From positions 124,001-188,000 of the forward strand of contig NZ_JAJONF010000003.1 in assembly GCF_021462265.1 (NCBI RefSeq): a stretch of 64,000 nucleotides of DNA. Direction: 5' to 3'. Below, in pieces: positions 1 through 8,997 of the stretch. Every line of letters begins with the position of its first letter. Position 1 is the first letter of the stretch. A model generated the notes under the pieces. The model saw nothing but the letters and a program-made list of their open reading frames with translations, did no database searches and was not told the origin of the DNA. Made by a program: the position numbers and the translations under genes. This DNA comes from Streptomyces shenzhenensis. GTDB lineage: Bacteria > Actinomycetota > Actinomycetes > Streptomycetales > Streptomycetaceae.

Positions 1-461
1 AGGGGGTTCCGCACCGCCCGGCTGCGGATGAGGAGCAGGGTCAGCAGGCCGGCCGAGACGGTGCCGGCCAGCATCAGCGTGGTACGGACGCCGATCAGCG
101 ACATCAGATACGGCGACACCACGCTGTACGACACCGGGTGCATACCGCCGTACCAGGCGAGGTTGTACGCCGAGTCCGGGTGCCGGCCGACGAACTCCGC
201 CCAGGCGTCCTGCGCCGCCAGATCGCCGCCGCTGTTCGCGAACGTGAAGAACCAGATGACGTGCAGGATGCCGGCGAGGGCGGTGACCGACAGCACCGGG
301 TGGCGCAGCAGCCGCCGGCGCAACGGCTCGGCGGCCCGCAGCAGCCTGCTGCCGGCCTTACCCTCCGTATGGTCCGCGTCCGCCGGCGGCACGGCTATTC
401 GCGGGCCGGCTACCGGCCCCGGTTCGGCGTCGTCGGCGCGTGTCGGCTCCGCTGTGGCCAC
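1..461 (-). CDS. integral membrane protein, N-terminal part (cut by window edge)
   Basis: The reading frame opens with a GTG at 459-461, about 9 bases after a GGGGAG ribosome-binding site, and runs off the left edge, so only about 153 residues are visible. The first ~45 residues are a polar Ala/Pro/Glu-rich cytoplasmic leader. A hydrophobic helix (LSVTALAGILHVIWFFTF) follows, then a loop rich in Trp, Tyr and His (YNLAWYGGMHPVSYS), then a second helix (LMLAGTVSAGLLTLLL). The layout resembles multi-spanning Streptomyces membrane proteins usually annotated as MFS-like or glycosyltransferase-like. No substrate or reaction can be assigned from this part. Codon bias is typical. Confidence 0.7.
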   Translation of the reverse strand, partial: MATAEPTRADDAEPGPVAGPRIAVPPADADHTEGKAGSRLLRAAEPLRRRLLRHPVLSVTALAGILHVIWFFTFANSGGDLAAQDAWAEFVGRHPDSAYNLAWYGGMHPVSYSVVSPYLMSLIGVRTTLMLAGTVSAGLLTLLLIRSRAVRNP

Positions 462-588
462 CTGAAGGCACTCCCCGTGTCCCGTCTTCTGTTCTCGGCC
501 GTGTTCCACGGTGTTGGCGGCCGCTTTCCGTCCAGTTCGCGGCCGTGTCCCGGCGACCGGCGACCTGCCCCGATTCGTGACGCTAGCA

Positions 589-636
589 CGCACCCCGCCG
601 CGGGGCCCCTGGGTGGGGCGCCATCAGCGGGGTGCG
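589..636 (-). terminator. inverted repeat downstream of the carboxypeptidase gene
   Basis: A perfect 10-bp inverted repeat (CGCACCCCGC at 589-598, GCGGGGTGCG at 627-636) lies just beyond the stop of the minus-strand carboxypeptidase gene. The loop is GC-rich and itself partly self-complementary. There is no clear T-run, as is common for Streptomyces terminators. Role inferred from position. Confidence 0.4.
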
Positions 637-658
637 GTGACGGAATGCCGGTTATGGG

Positions 659-3388
659 TCAGCCGAGGCGGGTCAGCCTGCTCGTGAACCCGGGCTCGGC
701 CAGGTCCTTCTGCAGGGCGACCGGAACCCGGACGGCGGAACCGGAACCGTCACCCACGGTGAGGGTGCCGACCTTGGTGCCCGCCTTCGCGGTGTGCGGC
801 ACGTCGTCCGCCTGGAAGGACAGCTTCACCTTCAGCCCGGACCAGCCGGCGGCGGTGACGTCCTCGGTCGCCACCACCGGGGTACGGCCGCCGAGCCCGT
901 CGTCCACGTACCCGACGACGTCGCCCTTCTTGTAGATCGTCGCCGACACCAGCGCGCCCTGGGCGGCCCGGATCAGCTTGTCGCCGCCGTTGAGGGCGGC
1001 GGTGAGGATGCTGTTGTCCGAGGCGGCGCTGGCCGGCTGCCGCAGCACCGCGCCGATGATCGTGCGGGTCTGGCCGCCGACCGTCTTCTTCGCGGCGAAG
1101 ACCAGGTTGCCCAGGGCGGAGGTGGTGGTGCCGGTCTTGATGCCGACGACGTTGTTGTGACCGACCAGCTGGTTCCAGTTGCCGTGGTTGACGCCCTTGT
1201 AGTCGTCGTACGACATCATCGCGGCGACCTCGCGGAAGGCCGGCTCGCTCGCCATGGCGGCCTTCGCCAGCTTCACCTGGTCCACGGCGGTGGACACCGT
1301 GGAGTTCGTGAGCCCCGACGGGTCCGTGTACGTCGTGTCGGTCATGCCGAGCTTCTTCGCGGTGGCGTTCATCTTCGCCACGAACGACTTCTCGGAGCCG
1401 GCGTCCCACCGGGCCAGCAGGCGGGCCACGTTGTTGGCCGAGGCGATCAGGATGGACTCCAGGGCCTCGCGCTGGGTGATCGAGTCACCGGCCGTCACGT
1501 CGACGGTCGACTCCTGGCCGGCGTTCGCCTGGTCCTGGGCCGCCTGGTCGATCTTGATCTTCGGACCGGCGGCGCCGCTCTTCAGGGGATGGTCGCGCAG
1601 GATGATGTACGCGGTCATCACCTTGGCGACGCTCGCGATCGGCACCGCCTTCCGGGCACCGGAGGAGCCGAACGTGCCGATGCCCTGCACGTCGAGGGCG
1701 GCCTGGCCGTCGGCCGGCCAGGGGATGTCCACCTTGCCGCCGCCGAAGGTGTACGTGTCCTTCGCGGTGAGGTCGAGGGTGGGCTGGGGGAGCGGGCGCA
1801 GAGTCTGTACGACCGCAAAGACGATCAGCAGGACGATGACGAGCGGCGTCCAGATCTTGACCCGGCGGAAGAGGGTCCTGACCGGGGTCTCCGGCGGCGG
1901 GGGCGTGTTGGTCAGCTCGGCGAGCAGGTCCAGCGGGGGCTTCGGGGGAAGCGGCTGCTGGGTGGTGCGCTCGGGGCCGACCTGCGGGAGGACGGTGGTG
2001 CGGGTGGTGGAGGCGGTTTCGGGCTTCGGACCCTGCTTTATGTCCGACTTGAGCGCGACGAACCTGCTGGTGCGCTCGGCGTCGGCCGCCGGGGTCTTCG
2101 GGGACTTCGGGGTCTTCGGGCCCAGCTTGAGCGTGGTGGTGGGCTGGTCGACCTGTGGGGGGCGGGGGGCCTTGAGCATGGTGGTGGGCTGGTCGACGGC
2201 CGCCTCGGCTTCGCCTTCGCCGCCGTCCGGTTTCCCACCCGCACCACCCGTGCGGCCATCGTTGTCAGCCGCGGGTGGCCCCTTCGGTGCCTCCTCGCCG
2301 TCGGCGTCCGCGCCACCGTCGTCGCCGGATCCAGAACCCCCGCCGTCCGCCCCCGACTTGGCGTCCCGCCCCGCGACCGCCCACTTCGGCTTACCACCGG
2401 GCTTGGCGTCCTCGGGCTCACCCGCCGTCTCCGGCTTGGCGTCCTCGGGCGTGGCTGCCGGGTTGGGTTTGGCGTCTTCGGGTTCGGCTGCCGTCTCCGG
2501 CTTGGCATCTTCGGGATCAGCCGCCTCCGGCTTGGCGTCCTCGGGTTCGTCGGCGGTCGCCGATTCGCCCTCGGGTGCGGCGCCTTGAGCCTCGGTGGCG
2601 GCCTTCGACTCGCTGCCGGGCTTGGCGTCCTCGGGCTCACCCGCCGTCTCCGGCTTGGCGTCCTCGGGTTCGTCGGCGGTCGCCGATTCGCTGTCGGGCG
2701 CGGCGCCTTGACTCTTGGCGGCGGCCTTCGACTCGCTGCCGGGCCTGGCTTCCTCGGGTTCGTCGGTGGTGGCCGGCTTGGCCGCGGGCTTGGCGTCCTC
2801 GGGTTCGGCCGTCGCCTTCGGCTTGGCGTCCTGGGGTTCGTCGGCGGTCGCCGACTCGCCCTGGGGGGCGACGCCTTCGGGCTCGGCAGGGGCCTTGGGG
2901 GCCGCCGGGGTGTCCTCGGTCCCGGTCGTTGCCTCAGGCGTCGTAACGGGCTTGGCGGGCTTCTCCGGGGCCTCCTGGCGGTCCTTGGCGTCCGCGGGCG
3001 CCTCAGGGCCCTCCTCGGCCTCCGTGGCCGCGTCGGAGGCCGCCTGGGCGGCCTCCCCGGCGTCGTCACCCGTGCGGACCCACGTCGCCGCCGCGTCGCG
3101 GAGCCCCGTGTCACCCTTGCCGTCCTTGTCGGTCTCGTCGCCCTTGTCGGGCTCGTCGGCCGTGTTCAGGTCCCGTACCGAGAAGACCCGGGTCGCGGTG
3201 TCCACGCCGCCGGCGGTCTCCTTGTCGGCGGCCACCGCCAGTCGCGGGTCGCGTGTTTCGGGAACCGTTCCCGCTTTCCCCGACGTCGGTTCTGCCGACG
3301 ACTCGCGCTGCTTCGACCTGTCGGGGGACTCGCCCGCCACCGATGCCTCCTCCACGCTTCGCACGTTGCCGTGCGCTGTCCGAACCAT
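659..3388 (-). CDS. membrane-anchored D-alanyl-D-alanine carboxypeptidase (peptidase S11) with long acidic repeat domain
   Basis: This S11-family penicillin-binding protein removes the terminal D-Ala from peptidoglycan stem peptides outside the membrane. The 909 residues divide into three parts. Residues ~1-450 are a cytoplasmic Ala/Pro/Glu/Lys/Asp-rich region with many copies of an EDAKPE(T/A)A-type repeat. A single transmembrane helix lies at ~513-530 (LVIVLLIVFAVVQTL). The extracellular catalytic domain carries SxxK (SVAK, Ser~586), SxN (SAN, ~650) and KTG (~750), followed by the beta-rich C-terminal domain usual for PBP5-type enzymes. Typical family members are 300-450 residues, so the repeat tail roughly doubles the size. 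The ATG follows AGGA by about 9 bases. Catalytic function is secure; the role of the tail is unknown. Confidence 0.93.
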   Translation of the reverse strand: MVRTAHGNVRSVEEASVAGESPDRSKQRESSAEPTSGKAGTVPETRDPRLAVAADKETAGGVDTATRVFSVRDLNTADEPDKGDETDKDGKGDTGLRDAAATWVRTGDDAGEAAQAASDAATEAEEGPEAPADAKDRQEAPEKPAKPVTTPEATTGTEDTPAAPKAPAEPEGVAPQGESATADEPQDAKPKATAEPEDAKPAAKPATTDEPEEARPGSESKAAAKSQGAAPDSESATADEPEDAKPETAGEPEDAKPGSESKAATEAQGAAPEGESATADEPEDAKPEAADPEDAKPETAAEPEDAKPNPAATPEDAKPETAGEPEDAKPGGKPKWAVAGRDAKSGADGGGSGSGDDGGADADGEEAPKGPPAADNDGRTGGAGGKPDGGEGEAEAAVDQPTTMLKAPRPPQVDQPTTTLKLGPKTPKSPKTPAADAERTSRFVALKSDIKQGPKPETASTTRTTVLPQVGPERTTQQPLPPKPPLDLLAELTNTPPPPETPVRTLFRRVKIWTPLVIVLLIVFAVVQTLRPLPQPTLDLTAKDTYTFGGGKVDIPWPADGQAALDVQGIGTFGSSGARKAVPIASVAKVMTAYIILRDHPLKSGAAGPKIKIDQAAQDQANAGQESTVDVTAGDSITQREALESILIASANNVARLLARWDAGSEKSFVAKMNATAKKLGMTDTTYTDPSGLTNSTVSTAVDQVKLAKAAMASEPAFREVAAMMSYDDYKGVNHGNWNQLVGHNNVVGIKTGTTTSALGNLVFAAKKTVGGQTRTIIGAVLRQPASAASDNSILTAALNGGDKLIRAAQGALVSATIYKKGDVVGYVDDGLGGRTPVVATEDVTAAGWSGLKVKLSFQADDVPHTAKAGTKVGTLTVGDGSGSAVRVPVALQKDLAEPGFTSRLTRLG

Positions 3389-3532
3389 GTACCAGTGTCC
3401 TGTGTGCGGGCTTAGCCCCTGCGGTAGACGAGAACGACATACCTACCGGTTCCCTTACGAACCGGTCACGCACCCTCGACAGACCAATGTGAGAGGGGTC
3501 ACCCTGTCATTCATCCACGCGGGGAGGCATGG

Positions 3533-4300
3533 ATGGGCAGGAGCCGCAGAACACTTCCGGAGGAGCTTCTGCTGCTGGCACTGGACCCGGCCACGGGTAC
3601 CACTGCACAGCCGCAGTCGCTCGACCTCGGTCTGGCCGGAGCACAGCTAGTAGAGCTGGCGCTGGCCGGACGGATAGCCCCAGACGGGGATCGTATCGCC
3701 GTGGTGCAGCCACGGCCGACTGGAGATCCGACTTTGGACTGTGCGTTGGAGTTGCTGCGAAGGCGCGGCGCTCCCGTACGGGCTGTTCACTGGATCGGCG
3801 GGCCGCGTCTCGGCCTTCGCCAGATCTATCTCGCGCATCTGGAACGGTGCGGCATGGTCGCCGCCGTCGCCGGTCAGATGTGCGGGGTGCTGCCGACCAC
3901 TCGCTACCAGGCGACGGACAACTCCGTCACCCGGGAGATCCGTGGCCGGCTGGACTCGGCGATCCGCACCGGCGTACCGCCGGACCCGCGGACCGCGGCG
4001 CTCGCCGCCCTGGCCCACGCGGTCGGTCTCGGCAAGCATCTGTACCCGGGGAACGAGGGCCGCTCCTCGCGTTCCCGGCTGCGGGACCTGATCCGGCACG
4101 ACCCGATGGGCGGGCTCGTGGCCCACGCCGTCATGGACGTGCAGAACGGCGCGGCCGCACAGCCACGCCGCAACCCGGCCGCCCCGGCCGGCCGGCAGGC
4201 CGGACCAGGCGCCAGGGCCGCCGCACCGGAACCCGCTCGCGGTGTTCCGATGCAACCGCGCCGAGGCGCGGGCGCGATGGCGCGTGCCGTCGTGCACTGA
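3533..4300 (+). CDS. GPP34 (GOLPH3/VPS74-like) family phosphoprotein
   Basis: A 255-residue protein with the GPP34 fold known from eukaryotic GOLPH3/VPS74, which bind phosphoinositides and glycosyltransferases. Actinobacteria have many paralogues with no established role. Family features are the opening LPEELLLLALDP, the LGLAGAQLVELALAGRI helix, and the TALAALAHAVGL segment near 190. The last ~50 residues are a low-complexity Ala/Arg/Pro tail. The ATG at 3533 has a GGGGAGG site 5 bases upstream. An alternative ATG at 3529 is in another frame. It is transcribed divergently from the carboxypeptidase. Confidence 0.85.
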   Translation: MGRSRRTLPEELLLLALDPATGTTAQPQSLDLGLAGAQLVELALAGRIAPDGDRIAVVQPRPTGDPTLDCALELLRRRGAPVRAVHWIGGPRLGLRQIYLAHLERCGMVAAVAGQMCGVLPTTRYQATDNSVTREIRGRLDSAIRTGVPPDPRTAALAALAHAVGLGKHLYPGNEGRSSRSRLRDLIRHDPMGGLVAHAVMDVQNGAAAQPRRNPAAPAGRQAGPGARAAAPEPARGVPMQPRRGAGAMARAVVH

Positions 4301-4379
4301 GCCGCAGTTCCACGGCGGCGGGAGCCGGCGGCAGCCGGCAACGCAGGACCTCTGAGACCCGGTTCGGGAGCCGCTGGTC

Positions 4380-4426
4380 CGAGCGGGGTGGCGAGGCGCA
4401 CGGTACGCGCCTCGCCACCCCGCTCG
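4380..4426 (+). terminator. strong hairpin terminator after the GPP34 gene
   Basis: A perfect 20-bp inverted repeat (4380-4399 and 4407-4426, arms CGAGCGGGGTGGCGAGGCGC and its complement) with a 7-base loop follows the GPP34 stop codon by about 80 bases. It precedes the next gene's start region. It is the clearest intrinsic terminator-type structure in this part of the window. Confidence 0.75.
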
Positions 4427-4595
4427 GCTGTGTTCGTCCCCCTGCGCCCCGCCGCATCCGGAACGCGCCCGAACTGGCGCGTACGCGCTGCATATCCGCT
4501 GTTTTCCAGCGGTAGAAAGCCCCTTGGTGGCAATCTGCTCAACAGCAGATACGCAAAGTGGTAGTTGTACGCAGGCAGCCGGAGGTGCACGTCCC

Positions 4596-5453
4596 GTGGC
4601 GTCCAATGTCAATCCCACCGTCAGGCGACGCCGGCTGGGCCAGGAGCTGCGCAGGCTCCGCGAGCTCAAGGGCATGACAGCGGAGGAGGTGGCGGAGCGG
4701 TTGCTCGTTTCCCAGTCGAAGATCAGCCGGCTGGAGAACGGGCGCCGGAGCATCAGCCAGCGCGATGTCCGCGACCTGTGCGGGGTGTACGAGGTCGAGG
4801 ACCAGCGGGTCGTCGAGTCCCTGATGGAGATGGCCAGGGATTCGCGTCAGCAAGGCTGGTGGCATGCGTTCGGCGACATTCCGTACAGCGTCTACATCGG
4901 CCTGGAGACGGACGCCGAGTCGCTGCGGGTGTACGAGCCCCAGCTGGTCACCGGACTGCTGCAGACCCGGGCGTACGCCGAGGCCCTGGTGCAGGGCGCG
5001 TTGCCGGAGACCTCCGCCGCCGACATCGAGAAGCGGGTGCAGGTCCGGATGCGGCGACAGGAACGCATCACCGCCGAACACAACCCCCTTCGGCTGTGGG
5101 TGGTGCTCGACGAGGCCGCGCTGCGCCGGCTCGTCGGCAGCAGGCTCGTCATGCGCGAGCAGCTGGAATACCTCATCGAGATGTCCCAGCAGCCGCACAT
5201 CACCGTCCAGGTGCTGCCCTTCGAGTGCGGCGCCCATCCCGGCCTCAACGGCCAGTACGCCATCCTGGAGTTCGCCGACGCGGCCGACTCCAGCGTCGTC
5301 TACCTGGAGGGCGTGACCAGCGACCTCTACCTGGAGAAGGCCCACGACGTCCAGAAGTACGCCGTGATGTACGAGCACCTGCGCGCCCAGTCGCTGAACG
5401 TCGAGCAGTCCCGGCAGTTCATCGCCGACGCGGCGAAGGAGTACGCCCGCTGA
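4596..5453 (+). CDS. helix-turn-helix regulator, XRE + DUF5753 (WhiJ-like)
   Basis: A 285-residue DNA-binding protein. Residues ~10-70 are an XRE-type helix-turn-helix (TAEEVAERLLVSQSKISRLE). The remainder is the DUF5753 domain typical of Streptomyces WhiJ-like regulators (EPQLVTGLLQTRAYAEAL; QVLPFECGAHPG). The GTG at 4596 is chosen because GGAGGT ends 9 bases upstream; an in-frame TTG/GTG further upstream lacks a site. The downstream DUF397 gene is its usual small partner. In WhiJ-type systems such pairs act in developmental control, with the small protein modulating the regulator. The inverted repeat at 5589-5623 is a natural candidate operator. Confidence 0.88.
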   Translation: MASNVNPTVRRRRLGQELRRLRELKGMTAEEVAERLLVSQSKISRLENGRRSISQRDVRDLCGVYEVEDQRVVESLMEMARDSRQQGWWHAFGDIPYSVYIGLETDAESLRVYEPQLVTGLLQTRAYAEALVQGALPETSAADIEKRVQVRMRRQERITAEHNPLRLWVVLDEAALRRLVGSRLVMREQLEYLIEMSQQPHITVQVLPFECGAHPGLNGQYAILEFADAADSSVVYLEGVTSDLYLEKAHDVQKYAVMYEHLRAQSLNVEQSRQFIADAAKEYAR

Positions 5454-5588
5454 GCCCGCCGGGTGCCCTCCCGGACGGAGAGCGCGAGATCGTACACCGG
5501 CGTAGCGCTCCCATGGAAGTCACCTTTGGAATATGCCATCCGGACGAGTGAACGGGTGCTCCAGGCGAGGAAGTTGGCTAGTAGCGTC

Positions 5589-5623
5589 GATCACGCCAAC
5601 CGGTCAGAAAGGTTGGCGTGATC
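5589..5623. promoter_or_regulatory. perfect 13-bp inverted repeat between the XRE regulator and DUF397 gene
   Basis: Arms GATCACGCCAACC (5589-5601) and GGTTGGCGTGATC (5611-5623) are exact complements around a 9-base spacer. The repeat sits 43 bases before the DUF397 start, inside the probable promoter region. It is more likely an operator or 5'-leader hairpin than a terminator, since no U-run follows. Binding by the neighbouring XRE regulator is inferred only. Confidence 0.55.
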
Positions 5624-5666
5624 CGCACGACAGCAAGCACCACAGCAACTCGCTACAGGAGTGGAC

Positions 5667-5858
5667 ATGGCACTGCTTCAGGGCGCCACGGAGACGTGGA
5701 CGAAGTCCTCCTATTCCGCAGGGAACGGGGCGTGCGTCGAGGTCAAGTCGCCGACGACCGCGGGACTCGCCGTACGCGACTCCAAGGTCGAGGAGGGCCC
5801 GGTCCTCGCGTTCCCGGCCGAGGCCTGGAACACCTTCGTGAACTCCGTCAAGGCGTAG
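5667..5858 (+). CDS. DUF397 small protein
   Basis: A 63-residue protein with the whole DUF397 signature: a W-x-K-S-S-Y-S opening (ETWTKSSYSAGNGACVEV), then VRDSK and a C-terminal PAEAWNTFVNSVK. DUF397 proteins are encoded beside XRE-DUF5753 regulators throughout Streptomyces and are thought to act as their antagonist or co-factor. The start is ATG 5667 with AGGAG 6 bases upstream; an in-frame GTG at 5661 would overlap that site. Confidence 0.85.
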   Translation: MALLQGATETWTKSSYSAGNGACVEVKSPTTAGLAVRDSKVEEGPVLAFPAEAWNTFVNSVKA

Positions 5859-6053
5859 GGGGGCATTCGCTGACCCACCGCTTCACGCTCCCGACGAAAA
5901 CATCTGCACAAGCATCACCCGGAGCCCTCTCGACCAGCTCGCCGTCCTTGCCGAGGGGGCTCGGCTTGTGCCCGTCCCACCGGCCCATGGCCCACCGGTC
6001 CATGGCTGGCCGGCCCATGCCCCGGCCGACGCGTATCGCACTCCCGACGCACC

Positions 6054-6929
6054 TCACCGCACGGGGAACGCGACATCGCACACCGGGTCCCCCGGCCCGG
6101 CCGCGTCCCAGTCCGCGAAGTAGACCTCACGGCACGGCCCGTCGTACGCCAGGTCCGCCCGCCCGGCGATCCACCGCTCCACCGCCTCGAAGGCCGCCAG
6201 AATCTGCGGATGCGCCACCTGCGCCTTGCTGATCCGTGTGTACGCCAGCGTGCGCGCCGGCTCGACACGCACCGCCGTCTCCCAGGCCCGCCCGTGCCGC
6301 TCGGCCCAGGCCCGGGCCGCGGCCTCGTCCGTCACCGGCACACAGGCCTCGGCCGGTCCGTCGCTCTCCGCGGACACCTCGGCGTGGTACACGACGAACG
6401 GCGCCCCGGCCACACCCCCGCACTCCCGGGCCGCCGCCTCCAGACGGCCCAGCGCGGCGCCGATCCAGGCCGGCAGCTCGTTCGCCAGCGTGTGCCGCGT
6501 CTCGGTGATCACCACCTGCGCCGGCACCTCGACCGTCTCCACCGTGAACGTCTCGTACATCTGCGAACTCCCTCCGGACAGCCGTCCACGGAGGTATGCG
6601 GCGAGCGTCCGCTGCCCGGCGACCCGCGCCTCGACGTCCGCCCAGTAGGCGGCCAGCAGCCCGGCGGCGGTGTCACCGTCCGCCGCCTCCGACGCCTCGA
6701 CCACCTCGGCGATACGGGCCAGCGGCATGTCCAGCTGGCGCAGCAGCGCCACCAGCCGGGCGCGCTCGGTCTGACCGGCGCGGTAGTAGCGGTAGCCGGT
6801 CACCTCGTCGACGTGCGCCGGGGCCAGCAGCCCGAGCCGGTCGTAGCGGCGCAGGGCCTTCGCCGAGAGCCGGGACCGCGCGGCGAACGCGCCGATCGTG
6901 AGCAGTTCCTCGTCCACGGCGTCCTCCAC
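6054..6929 (-). CDS. MerR-family regulator with GyrI-like effector domain
   Basis: An effector-responsive transcription regulator of about 291 residues. It has an N-terminal MerR winged helix (LLTIGAFAARSRLSAKALRRYDRLGLL, then GYRYYRAGQ) and a dimerisation helix. The C-terminal ~150 residues are a GyrI/BmrR-type ligand pocket domain (VPAQVVITETRH; ARTLAYTRISKAQV). BmrR-like proteins bind lipophilic cations and activate efflux or detoxification genes. The GTG at 6929 has GGAGG 8 bases upstream; an earlier in-frame GTG at 6965 is possible. The glutathione peroxidase gene lies just upstream in divergent-free, same-strand order; co-regulation is possible but not shown. Confidence 0.88.
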   Translation of the reverse strand: MEDAVDEELLTIGAFAARSRLSAKALRRYDRLGLLAPAHVDEVTGYRYYRAGQTERARLVALLRQLDMPLARIAEVVEASEAADGDTAAGLLAAYWADVEARVAGQRTLAAYLRGRLSGGSSQMYETFTVETVEVPAQVVITETRHTLANELPAWIGAALGRLEAAARECGGVAGAPFVVYHAEVSAESDGPAEACVPVTDEAAARAWAERHGRAWETAVRVEPARTLAYTRISKAQVAHPQILAAFEAVERWIAGRADLAYDGPCREVYFADWDAAGPGDPVCDVAFPVR

Positions 6930-7019
6930 GGCCACATCCTCCGTCGCCGGGCGGATCCGTTCCACCCGGCGACGAGGAGGCTCGTCCCTGCCCCAGGGGC
7001 AAGGTCAAGCGGGCCCGGG

Positions 7020-7080
7020 GCCGCAGCCCGGGGCCTGGCTCAGGCCCGGTCCTGGCTCAGGCTCAGGCTCAGGGCTCCGG
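7020..7080. repeat. short CTGGCTCAGG-type direct repeats
   Basis: The spacer between the glutathione peroxidase stop and the MerR gene holds several copies of a 6-11 bp unit (CTGGCTCAGG, GGCTCAGGCTCAGG). It is simple-sequence repeat with no evident coding capacity. Confidence 0.5.
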
Positions 7081-7081
7081 C

Positions 7082-7588
7082 TCAGGCGAGGGCGGCCTCG
7101 ACCGCCGCCACGACCTCCGCCGACTCCGGCTCGGTCTGCGGCGCGAACCGGGCGACGACCTGCCCGTCGCGGCCGATCAGGAACTTCTCGAAGTTCCAGC
7201 GGATGTCCCCGGTGTGCCCCTCGCCGTCGGCGAATCCGACCAGACGGTCGTAGAGCGGATGCCGCCCCTCCCCGTTCACCTCGACCTTCTCGGTCATCGG
7301 GAAGGTCACGCCGTAGGTCGCCGAGCAGAACTCGGCGATCTCCTCGGCGCTGCCGGGCTCCTGGCCCATGAACTGGTTGCACGGCACCCCGAGCACGGTG
7401 AAGCCCTGCGCCGCGTACCGCTCCTGGAGCTTCTCCAGGCCCGTGTACTGCGGCGTCAGACCGCACTTGGAGGCCACGTTGACAATGAGCACGGCCTTGC
7501 CGTCGTAGCCCGGCAGGCCGGCCGGGCCGCCCTGCAGCGCACCGATCTCCACGTCGAGCACGGACCTGTTGTTCTCAGCAGTCGTCAT
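7082..7588 (-). CDS. glutathione peroxidase (thioredoxin-dependent type)
   Basis: A 168-residue peroxidase that reduces hydroperoxides. The redox motif NVASKCGLTPQY supplies the peroxidatic Cys at ~42, in place of selenocysteine. The Gln in the CNQFMGQEPGS block and the Trp/Asn of WNFEKFLI complete the family's catalytic tetrad. Actinobacteria lack glutathione, so the reductant is probably thioredoxin or mycothiol-linked; that is established for similar enzymes, not shown here. The length is normal. The ATG at 7588 is the only reasonable start. Confidence 0.95.
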   Translation of the reverse strand: MTTAENNRSVLDVEIGALQGGPAGLPGYDGKAVLIVNVASKCGLTPQYTGLEKLQERYAAQGFTVLGVPCNQFMGQEPGSAEEIAEFCSATYGVTFPMTEKVEVNGEGRHPLYDRLVGFADGEGHTGDIRWNFEKFLIGRDGQVVARFAPQTEPESAEVVAAVEAALA

Positions 7589-7791
7589 GGACGGATGCTA
7601 ACTCCGTCAGGTGGCGGCCCGGGTGTCCCACACCCCCGACGACCTCACAGGCCAGGCCCTGTGGCACGCCACCGGCAGGGTCGCGCAGGGGGTGGGTGCC
7701 ACGCCGGCGGGCTCGGTGTCCCAACTCGCCTCGCCCGCCGCCGTGCTGACGCTCCTGGCGTTCGCGTCACTCGCCGTGACGCCGACGCCGG

Positions 7792-8727
7792 CTACTGCTG
7801 CTCGACGGGAGCGGACGGCTCCGCTGCCGGTTCCCTCGGCGCCGTGAGCTCCGCCGTCGGCCCGAACTTGTCGGCGACGGCGGCGATCTGCTCGATCCCG
7901 GCCCTGAGCGCGTCCGGCCCGGCCGGCCCGTCCAGCTCCCGCTCGTTCTTCTCGACCTCCTGGTCGAGCCGCTTGGTCGCCCGCTCGAAGTAGCGCAGCA
8001 GCTCCACCGGGAAGGGCATGACGAGGGTGGAGTTCTTCTCGGCGGCGACCTCCACGACCGTCTGCAGGAGGCGCAGCTGCATCGCCTCCGGGGTCTCCGC
8101 CATGATCCGGGACGCGTTGGCGAGCTGCTGCGCGGCCTGGAACTCACCGTCTGCCGTGATGACCCGGGCCCGCCGCTCCCGCTCGGCCTCCGCCTGCCGG
8201 GACATGGACCGCTTCAGCGACTCCGGGAGCTGTACGTCCTTGATCTCGACGCGGTCGATGTGGATGCCCCACTCCGCGGCCGGGCTGTCGATCATCAGGG
8301 CGAGCCCCTCGTGCAGCCGCTCCCGGTCGGTCAGCAGGTCGTCCAGGTCGCTCTTGCCGATGATGGAACGGAGCGAGGACTGGGCGACCTGGCCGACGGC
8401 GAAGATGTAGTCCTGCACCTCGATGGCCGCGCGGACCGGGTCGGTGACCCGGAAGTAGACGACGGCGTCCACCTTCACCGACACGTTGTCCTTGGTGATG
8501 CCCTCCTGCGTGGGCACCGGCATGGTGACCACCTGGACGTTCACCTTGCGCATCCGGTCGGCGAAGGGGATGAGGAAGGTGATCCCCGGCCGCCGGAAGT
8601 CCGGCAGCGCCTTGCCCAGGCGGAACACGACCCCACGTTCGACCTGGTTGACCACCCGCATCCCGCTGCGCAGCACGAGCAGGACCAGCACGACCGCCAG
8701 TACGACCCCTACAACGGCGCCGTCCAT
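7792..8727 (-). CDS. slipin/stomatin-family SPFH protein
   Basis: A 311-residue membrane protein with one N-terminal helix (VVGVVLAVVLVLLVL), an SPFH domain starting VNQVERGVVFRLGK, and the QAEAERERRARVITADGEFQAAQQL helix characteristic of slipins. The C-terminal tail is Ala/Pro/Glu-rich. Slipins form oligomeric membrane scaffolds and often work with an NfeD protease; no NfeD gene is adjacent here. The ATG at 8727 has GGAG about 9 bases upstream and is preferred over ATG 8742. Confidence 0.92.
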   Translation of the reverse strand: MDGAVVGVVLAVVLVLLVLRSGMRVVNQVERGVVFRLGKALPDFRRPGITFLIPFADRMRKVNVQVVTMPVPTQEGITKDNVSVKVDAVVYFRVTDPVRAAIEVQDYIFAVGQVAQSSLRSIIGKSDLDDLLTDRERLHEGLALMIDSPAAEWGIHIDRVEIKDVQLPESLKRSMSRQAEAERERRARVITADGEFQAAQQLANASRIMAETPEAMQLRLLQTVVEVAAEKNSTLVMPFPVELLRYFERATKRLDQEVEKNERELDGPAGPDALRAGIEQIAAVADKFGPTAELTAPREPAAEPSAPVEQQ

Positions 8728-8997
8728 GGGCACACACTCCATTCTCGACGTGATCCGGACAAGAAGCCGGACAAGGATGAGGACACTTTCCGGCCCTCCG
8801 GGGATGCGGATACCGCGTTAGGAGTGCGTAAAGAAAACCAGTACCCGGGGAGCCGGGACAGGGTCGCCGGACGGCGCCGGACGCGGGGGACCGTGGCGCT
8901 GGACGCGGCGCCTGGACGTGGCGCCCGGACGAGGTTCCTGGCAGCGCGACCGTGGTGCCGGCCCCGGCGCGGGCTGCGCCGCCCCGCCCGTATGGGA

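Noticed and set aside
794..3415. 873-residue plus-strand open frame
   Set aside because: It is the antisense shadow of the carboxypeptidase repeat domain; composition is Arg/Gly/Leu-rich without any domain, and the minus strand has complete S11 motifs.
7611..7847. 78-residue plus-strand frame between glutathione peroxidase and slipin genes
   Set aside because: Its end overlaps the slipin gene antisense and there is no ribosome-binding site; at most a remnant.
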